Source: Torreya grandis
Lineage: Eukaryota; Streptophyta; Pinopsida; Cupressales; Taxaceae
Direction: 5' to 3'
Assembly: GCA_037957365.1 (NCBI GenBank)
Contig: JARHVA010003262.1
Location: forward strand, 137,501-201,500
Length of the DNA: 64,000 nucleotides
Position 1 is the stretch's first letter. Each line of letters opens with the position of its first letter. Below the pieces are notes generated by a model, which was not told the origin of the DNA, made no database searches, and saw only the letters and a list, made by a program, of their open reading frames with translations. The position numbers and the translations under genes are program-made. Below are positions 37,921 through 48,513 of the stretch, one piece after another.

Positions 37921-39184
37921 TATAACTTGTTTCAACATGTTTCATGATGGTCACTTATGTCAAGTTGGTTTAATATCAATAGTTGATTTTGATCAAAAAT
38001 GGTTGGTATTGACCTTTCACACAAAAATATATTATTTTATTATTGTATGTTTAAATTATGTATGTAATTATTATTTATTCCTTTAATCACATTCAAAATC
38101 ATGTGGATACACCTATATGATTAAAATCCTAATTTCATATAAGCAATATGATATTTAATGGGGATATTAAGTTAAAGGGTTGAGATGGAATGACCTTGTT
38201 ATATAAAAATTTACTAACCTAACATTTCACTACATTTTCAATACTTTTAAAAGGTATCAAAATGAATTTTATCCTTTGTTACGTGTGTGTGTGTGTGCCT
38301 GCATGCAAGCCTAGATGACATTTATCCTATATTTATTTTGGTAAAAACATGGAAAATTAAATTGACCTTTATAAATTTTATATTCTAATCTAATAATTTA
38401 GTAGGATATGTAATTTTTTATGTATATTTTTAATGTAAAACACATGTCCCAAAATATGTTATAATGAATTTGTGTATATATGAGCCTTTAAATTTGAATT
38501 AGGGACATTGTGACACTTAAATCTATTAAAAAAAAATTAAATGTGCCCAAAAAATGGTCAAAAAATGAAACTAATCCAAATAACTTTAAAATATACATGG
38601 GTCACATATATCATCTTCAAACAATATCAGTAATCAATATTGACTATAAATGGTTTAGCTCTCTCGAGGACTAAAAGGACGCCAAGATGCAATAAAAGGA
38701 TAGAGATGTCTGTAATTTGGAGAATAAATCTTAATATGATAGGAAAAAGGTATCACATAGCTAAATTATAAAATTAGAAAGACAATTGAAAGACCAAGAG
38801 AGATGTTTCCCTAAGTACTTAGTTTATATTTTGAGATCTATGCATGAAAAGTTTCCCAAAATAATTTTAAAACAAGGATTTCACCAAAAATGGGTATCAA
38901 CATTTCCCTCCCCACTTTAATATAAAATTTTATTGGAACTATAAATAATAGATAAAATGTAAAAAGATAATTCAAATCTATGTTGGTGATTGTGAATTTA
39001 GACTAGTTGTTTGTTCCAATATTCAATGATGAAGTGTTGATATAAAAGATAATATATGTATACTCTAATAAATAAGTATATTTATTATGGAAAAATAAAT
39101 AAATATTAAAATAACAACTAAATATATATTTATGACATGTGGTGTCACTTATGGAGTGTGATTTTATTGTGAAGAGTGGAGATG
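37921..39184. other. Non-coding stretch with TG microsatellite
   Basis: No supported gene. A short (TG)n run lies near 38285. A stretch at 38.65-38.95 kb is less AT-rich and mildly coding-like, but no domain can be named. Confidence 0.3.
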
Positions 39185-41650
39185 TTGAGGGTCATGAATT
39201 GAACTAATCACTATGGAGAAGAATATGGATATTTTATTCTTGTGTTAGGAACCTTTTATCCTAAATATTCTAGTTTATATTAGGTATTATTATTAAAATT
39301 ATCAATTCATATGTTTTTTAAGTCTTCCCATTTACTATTTATAATTATCCCACATGTATGGGAGGTATTTGTTGTCTTGAGGAGAAAACCATAAATAAAG
39401 GGCTTATGTAATAGGAAAAATAGTATATTGAATATTTTGTGTTGATTTATGCTAAAAGTAGGTTTCCCCTCAAATATACCCATGATACTTTGTAGTGAGA
39501 TTTTATCATTTTAATTACAATAGTGGACACTGGTAAAAAAAATTATGTTGATTTGTTTGTAAGCATGTTCTTAAAATTTAGTATTAAAGTGATAAATAAA
39601 ATGAATATATACATAATTCATTCCATCAACAAGCGATGACCATACCTAGTCAGGATACACTTCTGCATAAAAATTAAACATTATAGACTCAATTATTTTT
39701 TTAAGAAAAAGAGTATAATTTCATAAGAAACACAAGTGGGTAACCAAATTGATGGGCTATGACTATGACATTACCTATAAGGATAAATACAATGTTTTCA
39801 TAGATACATTAACTCACAAGTATGAATAATAAAAATACTTTTGCATGTTATCCTTCACCATGTTAGATTGGGTTCTTCAAGCACAACAAAAATAGTCCCA
39901 TGACATTAAAATTCAAAAACTCTTTTATAAAGTGACAACTAACCCTACATCTCAAATTAATTACTCTTAGGATGGTTACTATTTAAGGTGGAAAGGATGT
40001 ATATTAATAGAACCAAGATCAACATTGAGATAGGTAATTATATTGGATTTGTATGCCTCTCCATCATCCAATCACTCATGATTTTTAAAAATATATGAAA
40101 ATATATGCATGAATTTTTTCTAGGAATAAATTAAACTAAACATCAAAAAAATTATGGCAGAATGTGAAACATGTTATCTTAACAAAGGGGAAATTTTCAC
40201 CACCCTAGGCATGTTTTGACCTTTTGCTATCCCTATTTGGGTATGGTCAGATATTTATATGGAATTTTTTAGGGTTTACCTAAGTTATATGGGAAATCAA
40301 TGATTCTCATGGTAGTGGATTGACTCTCCAAGTATGCCCATTTTTTTACACTCAACCATCATTTTAATGTCTCCACTTTTTATCAAACCTTTATCTATTA
40401 AATACCACATCCATGGGATATGTGCCTTAACTTTGTGTTATTTTAATTATAATTTCACTAGTCATTTATGGAAGGTACTTTTCCACCACTATGGCACCCA
40501 ACTTAATATGATTTACACCTACCATTAAAAAATTTATAGTCAAACAAAAATTGTTAATAAATGCTTCAATACATATTTACATTATTTTGGATTTGATCAA
40601 CAAACTATATCAAATGGATACTACTTTTTAAATGGTAATATAAATATACATATGACACTACCACTGAGATGACCTAATATGAGGTTGTTTATTACCATCC
40701 ACCACCTTCTCTTTAGACATATCTTTTAGGTATCTCCATGGTATGAATAGTGTATTCCATACTACACATATGGATAATTATCCTCCAAAATCTCAAATAT
40801 AACCTCTATATGGTGAACACTATATGAAGTAACATGCTGATCAATACCACTCATAATGGGATTTTGATGTTACATGGTTTTTATTAATCTCTAATCTTAT
40901 AATCAGTTGTATTTAAAGTTTAAGATTCATTGAAAAATTTCCCCAAAGTTTTGTGGTACTTATAATATAGTTTCCAAGATTGGTCTTGTAACATCCAAGC
41001 TAGAACTTCTCTCCTCCTCCATGATCTATCTCTTTTTCCAAATATCATGTTTAAATAAGGTCATTGGTAAGCATGTTCAATCTAAAATGACACTGTTGAA
41101 TCTTAAAACTAAAGGTTATATCATATTGAGACCTAAGTCCATCTTTGAATAGTGCTCTATAATCACACTATCACCATGATTTTGGTATAGTGGTGTAGCA
41201 TGTAACAATAAGTAAAAATGAGAACTCCTACTCCAATTACAAAATTAATCGACTCATCTCAAGCTTTGGGGATGAGGGATGGCATATTTAGACCTCTAGA
41301 TTCTAATTATTCTCATGTTTATTTGGTATTATTAATCAAATATCATATTCTTATGATTTCTAAGTTGTCCAAATTTTTATTTTTAACTATCCCACATGTA
41401 TGGGAGGTGTAGTTGTCTTGATTATAAAAGCTTAAATAGAGGCCTTCTGTATGCAAGTAAAATGAGATATCTATATAACTTATCCTACTCAATAATATTC
41501 AATCTCAAAGAAGGTAATAAACTAATGAGTACACTTGGGAATATGTTAAAATTGGGGTCATGAGCAATAATGGATTTGGTAAACCTACTCTAAGGGATAT
41601 ATTATGACACTATGACAAAAGAGAGGTTTATAAGGCCTATAATCAAATTC
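39185..41650 (+). mobile_element. Internally deleted chromovirus-type gypsy element
   Basis: Two similar direct repeats flank an integrase relic. The left repeat (about 39185-39535) and the right (about 41215-41650) share 'tatcccacatgtatgggaggt' (39.35 and 41.39 kb), a preceding 'ggtattattaat/aaa' tract, and a TATA-like 'aaataaa/aaataga' followed by 'ggc/ggcc'. The LTR ends are not sharp and both are diverged. gag, protease and RT are missing between the left LTR and the integrase. Confidence 0.55.
39740..41160 (+). pseudogene. Decayed Ty3/gypsy integrase
   Basis: Integrase inserts the cDNA into the host genome. Fragments in order across + frames: RNase H end or linker 'TLTHKYE'-like text at 39.81 kb; 'YYLRWKGCILI' (39.98 kb; usually yLwYKGRLyiP); a zinc-binding-region remnant near 40.1-40.2 kb ('AECETCYLNK'-like in a shifted frame); the core 'FXGLPKLYGKSMILMVVD' and 'LSKYAHFFTLNHHF' (40.26-40.37 kb; usually fieGLPkS.G.d.ImVVVDRLsKyaHFi.l.Hp); and 'MTXYEVVYYHPPPSL' (40.67-40.71 kb; usually tPFevvYGrpPPsl). 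The first catalytic Asp region is shifted and the Glu region is not identifiable. Wording is closest to Tekay/Reina-type chromoviruses; a chromodomain is not visible. Confidence 0.7.
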
Positions 41651-43440
41651 CACCTTGTGATAAACATACATAGGTATTAATATTTTAATAATATTAAGTA
41701 GTCTAATATACTAAATAACTATGCAAGCTAATATAGTAATTGCATATGCAAGGTAATATAGTGCTCACGAAAGCTTGTGGCACAAACTGGAAATATAATA
41801 TACATGAAAATACAAATATATATATATATATATCATTTCTATGCTATATATATATATATATAGCATAGAAATGATGTAAGAAAAGATATATATAATTAAA
41901 TATTTATTAACTCTACAACATATACTTATCAAAATATGAATATCTAGGAATATACTTATCTTGTTGAAGTGAACCCATCATTCCTCATTCTTTCCCTTGG
42001 CCAATGGTGCTTTACAAGAGGTTATTATGGTCTTGTAAGGATCACAAGGATAAAATTAGCTCTAGGATACAAGACCTCTCCTATGTATCCAAGACTTCCA
42101 TAAGATAAATACTACTTATCCAAGGTAAAAACATAAGCAATAAAACCCCTTATTGATTGTATAAGTAGATTTGTGGGTAACAATGATGCATAATTGATTT
42201 ATCCTCTCTTATAAATGAAATTAAATGGGGTATATAGACATGGATTGACCCTAAACTCTCTTAGGGTTTTAGTCAACATAGTTAGCTCAGTCGACCTTGT
42301 TACGTGAGAAATAGAGTCATTATGTCTCAAACTATGTTAGCTTAAGCTGACACTATTCCATAATGTGCACTACACCAATAGTGGGGTTGACACAATCAAT
42401 GCAGTAAGAAACATTATAAAAAGGGGGTTTGCTTAGTTAGGTTACATTTTGGGTGGTTAGATACTTAGGGAAATGTATAAGTGGGGTTTAGTACTTTGTA
42501 TTGGTTTTAAGTGGTGGTATAGGGGAAAATAATCATGTAAAACAACAAAGTTCTACCAACCCATTTCCCAATGAATTCTTTAAGGATGTACTCAGATAGA
42601 TTGAGATTTAATGGGTTACTAAAATAGAGAAATAATTAGTAACTGACAAAGTTTAAAATGTTGTGTATACACATGCCCCACTCAAAGTTCATCACATGTC
42701 ACATAGTTTTAACATGGGATGGTGCTTCGAGAAAACAACATAGGAACCAAAAATGCTAAGCTAATAAAAAATTTATTAAAAATCATAAGAGTAATTGAAA
42801 GGAAAAAAATTAAAAATACATACCTTTACTTACCTTCTTGTTATAGAAGATAATCCATGTGAGAGAAATGAAGAGGCATCTAATGTATGGGAAATTAGGC
42901 AGAACTATAAAATAATAGAAAATTCAATTTTTTGGCCAAAAGTTATGTTATATGTAAAAAACTTATCTATAATATTAGGGTTCTATAATATTTTTTAGTT
43001 CATAAAAAGAGCTAGTAAAAATATATTTATAATTAATAATAAAAAAAATTATAAAATATTTGATAGTTAAATAATTTGAAAATTAAAATATAAATAGGAT
43101 TTTTAAACTATTCATTTGTAATTTTGATATTGTGAGAAAAATAGAGATCTAAGAGATCTAGGATATTAAAGAGATGTATTATGTATTGGAGGTGATGAGG
43201 CAAATTTGGGGGATGCATAGTAGCAACAACTAGTGTAAATCAAATAAGTTATGGACTAATTTTTGAATTTTTAGAATTTTTTGTTAGAAAAATATAGTAA
43301 ATTTGAAAAATTAGATGGGGAACAAATACATATAATATAATTTGCATAATAAGTTGTATGTTAGGGTAGAAAATATTATGGTTAATAGGTAGGCCTTAGA
43401 ATCAGTCATAAATTCCTAAGGCATTAATGATAAATAGATA
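41650..43440. other. Non-coding stretch
   Basis: AT-rich. Apart from the palindrome at 41832-41875 I see no gene, LTR or clear repeat. The small frames at 42.8 kb have no recognisable content. Confidence 0.35.
41832..41875. repeat. Perfect 44-bp palindrome with AT core
   Basis: 'atcatttctatgcta' (41832-41846) and its exact reverse complement (41861-41875) flank 14 bases of alternating TA, so the whole 44 bp is self-complementary. More AT microsatellite lies to its left. Confidence 0.9.
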
Positions 43441-43449
43441 AAAATTCAT

Positions 43450-44020
43450 CGTAGTAATTAAACAAAGTTGACTAGGATGACTTAATTCAAAAAGTGAAGG
43501 GGAAAAGGGGTGGCTGAATGTGTAGCAAATGGTTGATGTATTTTGATTATAAATGTCCAACCACATATATTAGGGTCTATCTAGTTTATAAATTTTAAGT
43601 AGATAACAACGTATATATTGATTAATGAAGTAATGTATGAAATTTGTTGACATAGTTTGTAAGAATGACCAACATTGCATGAAGTGGATGACATAGTACA
43701 ATGACAGGGATGACTCCATTGCATTGGAATGACTTAGTTTTGTGATTTAACTAATTACATAATAGTGGGATGACTTAATTTAATGGTGACATAGTTTTTT
43801 GCCCATCTGACTTAGTATAATATTTGTTATTTTGTACCAATATAGTGAAGGATGTGGCTAACATAGTATAAAGTGGTATAAACATTTTCAAAATAGGTTT
43901 ATAAAGTAAATAATTTTTTAATTAAGTGCATTTGTAATTAATTTTAGAGTGTATTTTCCTAATTATATTATAGAAATGACTAATACATATTTTGTTGTTT
44001 GGTAATTTATAGAGATGACA
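43450..44020 (+). repeat. Cluster of short GACATAGT/GACTTAGT repeats
   Basis: At least eight copies of variants of TGAC(A/T)TA(G/A)T occur, for example in 'gttgacatagtttgtaag', 'ggatgacatagtacaatg', 'gaatgacttagttttgtg' and 'gggatgacttaatttaatg', at irregular 20-60 bp spacing. They are all in the same orientation and just upstream of the unidentified decayed ORF. Confidence 0.6.
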
Positions 44021-45479
44021 TAGACTAGTGTTTGATAGATGTAGTGTGGTTACCTAGTTTATTAGATAGATTGGTAATAGGTGATCACACATGGTTGGAA
44101 TCATTGGGTTTTGGTGGCATCAATCAAATGTGTGGATCCCCCCTAATGTTAATTTAGTTATAATGTTCTTAGGAATGTGGGAACAACTAACCAACACTGT
44201 TTGATGGGAGGTGGATGGGGACACAATAAAGTTGTGCATAAATGTAGAGTATTTCCATGTTTTACTTTGACTTCCCATTGTTTATAACCCTACCATCTGT
44301 AATGCCCCTAAGGCAAAGTTAGAGAGACAATCCCTAGCCCTATGGGTGACTAGATTTGAGAGGTATTTTTAGGGATTATGGGTGTGACTATTTTATATTT
44401 ATATTTATACCATTCTAGATTTTTAGAAGGTAGTGATAGGCCTTGTGACATCATGTGTGATTTTCATAAGTTAAATGGGAAGGTGTTTTCTTATGTCATC
44501 TCCTTATGCCAGTTGATTTTGGAGTAGGGTACCTTATATGACCTAGGGTTGGTGATTTGGGTACAATTAGTCCATGACAGGTATGGTATTCTATATCATG
44601 GGTAGAAGACTACAATCACTATTGATTTATTGTGTAGTTGGATATATTAGAGATTTCCCCATGTATCAACTATTTAGGTTGCCCCATGATATCAATGATA
44701 GTGTCCTTCGTGTTATTACATGGTGATAGTACCATGTTATATATGTTATACCACATAATTTGACATTACACACAATTACCTATGGTGATAATATATGGAA
44801 TCCCTATAGAGATATTATTGGTAGTTGGTCTACTTAGTCTATGGTTTCTCTTAGATTTTCTCATGTTCATATTATTGGTCATTATACATGGTGGGTGGAG
44901 CTAAATCCTATTGCTCATTTACATGGATATTTTAGATTACTACATTTAATGACTCCTTTAATAGTTCCTGAGTATTGGGCACATCATGACAGAGAGATTA
45001 GAGGTAGTGTAGGTATAGGAGTACCTATGGATGTACCTATGATCTAACCATAATGATCAATACCTTGTACTAGTCAAATATGATAACCGAGAGTAACGAG
45101 AGCTTATATTGAGGATGTAGTAGTTAGAGATGTGTATATGGTATAAACTAATGATAAACATGTATATGTGGCTATTATTGAGCCACAATAGGTTTCATAA
45201 TTAATACTATGTGCATCATGACAATAGAGACATCGATAGGTGGTAGTGGATACACATGAGGATGTAGTAAATTAGGGGGATCCAATTACACAAGCAATGT
45301 ATATTTGGATGATATAGATTACAAATTTGAGGATTCCATTAAGTTCTCAAGATCTTACTCCTAGTTTTATATCACTTTAGAGACATGCTCATGTATAGGT
45401 ACTTAGATGTCATCATGATAGAGAGAGTTATTTTTTAGATATTATTGTTGGTAATTATTTTTTATTATTTTGAATTTGT

Positions 45480-45505
45480 AAAATAGATGACTATATATAT
45501 AGTTT

Positions 45506-45551
<46 letters not shown>

Positions 45552-45601
45552 CATTACAAAAAAACTAAATGTACATTATATCTTACACACATATATATAT
45601 A

Positions 45602-45638
<37 letters not shown>

Positions 45639-45653
45639 CTAGATATTTTATAT
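45480..45653. repeat. AT/TATG microsatellite cluster
   Basis: Several runs of alternating AT with interspersed TATG lie on both sides of, and inside, the foldback at 45555-45689. Confidence 0.9.
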
Positions 45654-45689
45654 ATTTGTAAGATATAATCTACATTTAGTTTTTTTGTA
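45555..45689. mobile_element. MITE-like foldback element, 33-bp arms
   Basis: Left arm 45555-45587 ('tacaaaaaaactaaatgta' and on) and right arm 45657-45689 are inverted copies with one mismatch; the outer 19 bp are perfect. The 69-bp loop is mostly AT repeat. It looks like a small non-coding DNA transposon (MITE) inserted in the unidentified ORF, or a repeat-mediated inversion. No clear target duplication. Confidence 0.7.
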
Positions 45690-46379
45690 GATAATATCAA
45701 TGATAATTTTAGATTGGTTTCTATAGTACTATCTACTCATCATAATATTTTGGATGGTGTACTATCAAGAATGATGCTATAGTTATGATTGATCCTATTG
45801 TAGCATATGACATAGAGTATGTTAGTTTTGAATTGATAGTGAGGTAAAATGAGAGATATATACATGAGGAGATGCCACAAAAGTACCACTTAGAGTGGGA
45901 TATGGATAGATATAGGCATGATAGATAGTACCTAAGGAGTGATATGACCATATGGAGATAATGAGGAATTTAGCACAGGTACAAGCCCATGTGGCCAATC
46001 TATAAGGATAGATTAATGATCTTTGATCCCATATTTATTATTTATAGCTAAATATTTGGGTGGGATAGTCACAATCATCTATGGGTAGTTGTCTCATCCA
46101 CAAAATAGACATGATAGAGCACAACCTTAGAATTATAGATATTATTGTACTTGTATCATGTTTATATTATATTATATATTTGATCTATGTATATATATCA
46201 TTCTACATTTTTTTTATATTGATCAATGATCATGGATGTCTATGGATGTATATTTTATTTCTAGGACATATGTTTTGGTTTATGCTATATTATATGAGAA
46301 AACATGTGATGTGTTTTGGTTTCTTTACTAGAAATTTGTGAATAAATGCATGGTTAAAAATAATGATAAAAGAAGAAAA

Positions 46380-48513
46380 TATAATGTAAAATGTGTAAAA
46401 ATATGTATAAAATATTATTAAAAATGTATCACACACTAAATCATTATGGTAAATGTGTAAAACATAAATAAAAGAAATAATTTGTAAAATAAACTTAAAT
46501 CAAGCTTTGTATGATAAATGTAATTGGTATAGAACATATTAAATCAAGCCGAGGAATGTGTAATATGGACATGTTTTAAAATAAAACACATAGAACATAT
46601 TAAATCAAGATGGAAATTATGCAATATAAATCATAATGTGAAACGCATTCAATTAATTTTTTTAATAAACATGAATAACGAAGGGAGATTGAAGCTTTAA
46701 ATAAAAAATAACACATATTAAATCAAGATGGGAAGTATGCAAATGACTTGTAAATAGAAAATGTAAAAACACACTCAAGTAAATATTTAAGTGTGTAACA
46801 CCAAATTTTAAGAAAAATAAGATTTAAATGTCAAGATTGATAATTATTTTTGTGACTAATCATGGTATGGAGGTGTTAGTAGTGTATTGTGAGGAAGGCC
46901 TTAACTATCCAAGGTCTTACTTTTCAACTCACAAAAGGAAAACCTAGGGGTATGATTAGTTAACAAAACATATTCATCAAGGGGGAATAATAGGATTGTT
47001 ATAATTAATTAAGGATTGTAAGAATCATGACATAGGTGTTTATAATAAAACCTTAGTAGACATGAGGCATACTCGGTAAATAGGGACACAGTAAGAGTAT
47101 AGTGGATGCCAAATCAAGAAAGTACTTGTTCACAATAAATAGAAAAATTTATGGTTAAATAAGTGTAGTACTATGAACAACTCATGAAGAATAATTATAA
47201 AAGAAAAATAAAATGGACCTACCTTCCCACATCATGTTTCCCATTCCTTAAGACAACTTATAGATCCATTATTCTATTCAGAACGTTGGGTACTTGAATG
47301 AGAAAGTAGGTATCACTATATATAATTTTTAAATTCTCTACTATAATCTACTAGCCTACCAAACCATAATAAACATCATGTATATTGTGAGGTCAATTAT
47401 GGAGTTTGAGATTTGATTAGAAATAAAATAGGTGCTTAGATATGAATTAGGTATTTTAGTGTGACTTTGACTGTTGAATGTTTATTTTTGTCTTTTGATC
47501 ATTTCCTTTTGTTTAAATGATTTGGATTTCAACTTTTCATGATTTGTTAAATTCATCCCCATATAGATTCATAATAACCAATAATGAGTGATAAATGAGA
47601 CAAACACAAATGATGTATAGGATATGGTTATAAGAGACAAAATACCCAGAGATATTGATATATATTTATAAATAATTAAGATTTCTTAAAAACTAACATG
47701 TGATCTCAACTATTAACCTTATGCTTTCTTATTATGAACAAATAAATCAAGAGGAATAAATGAAAAATAAAATATATCTATGTATGATGTGATACAATAA
47801 TAAATATGCTTATTTATTGATCATATGGTAAAGATAGTATAATTAATGGGTGCGAGTTTAATAACCATGTCACAATAATAATTATCTTGTGCTTAAATTA
47901 TGTAACAAGCATAAGACAAATATTCTTTTAATAAAAAATTAAACCATGAAAAAAGTAAATTAAACCATAATAGTAATGCATGAGATATTCATTTTAAATC
48001 AAAAGATGTGAAAGAGAATGGAAAATAACCCATGAGACATACTAAATAAGTGAAATATCCATATATACTCATTAATAAAATCTAAATCAAATAACAATGT
48101 GATAAAACACCATGAATTTATCAAAAGTAATAAATAATATTGTCAAAAATATCATCCATAACATTTGACATATCGTTGTGTAACGAAATTCTAATGTTAA
48201 TCAAAGTCTCATCAATATTTGTAGAAAGTCATGAAAAGAATTCCTTTAGTAACATCTCTATAGGGAATTTATGTATGTTATAATCAATATGATCCTCCTA
48301 AATTACCTCTTATATATGATAATCAATGAAAGGAAAATTTGTCAAAATTAAAATGGTATCTACATATCTAATTAAAGGTTCATGTTCTAGAGAAGGAGGA
48401 GCCCTTTTATACAAAAAATTCTATTGAAGGACTCAACATCTATAAATATTGTGTGTAGTGCATTGATACCAAAGATAATATACATCCCCATATTGAGGAA
48501 TATACTATGGAGT
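46380..48513. other. Non-coding stretch with degenerate repeats
   Basis: AT-rich with no supported gene. Three diverged copies of an 'acatattaaatcaag' unit lie at 46.53-46.75 kb; the rest holds nothing I recognise. Confidence 0.35.
46531..46745 (+). repeat. Three copies of a ~30-bp repeat, ~60-bp register
   Basis: 'agaacatattaaatcaag' at 46531 and 46592 and 'aacacatattaaatcaag' at 46710, each followed by g/t-g-aa-tatg text. The spacings are 61 and 118 bp, consistent with a decayed tandem array of period about 60. Confidence 0.7.

Larger units (their letters stand above)
44280..46080 (+). pseudogene. Long decayed ORF, unidentified
   Basis: Coding-like text can be followed over about 1.8 kb. 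The open piece 44841-45047 reads 'HIIGHYTWWVELNPIAHLHG' and on to 'YWAHHDREIRGSVGIGVP'; just before it is 'TYGDNIWNPYRDIIGSW'. Further pieces are 'RVTRAYIEDVVVRDVYMV' (45.09 kb), 'YDIEYVSFELIVR' (45.80 kb), 'EEMPQKYHLEWDMDRYRHDR' (45.87 kb) and a coiled-coil-like 'MRNLAQVQAHVANL' (45.96 kb). The layout (Trp/Pro-rich core, linker, coiled-coil end) is reminiscent of transposon-linked plant mobile domain proteins, but this is a weak impression. A foldback element with AT repeats interrupts it at 45.48-45.69 kb. Confidence 0.35.

Noticed and set aside
42360..42390. 'cactacaccaatagtgg' as a CACTA transposon end
   Set aside because: Only the first six bases fit, and no matching inverted end with a 3-bp duplication was found to the right.
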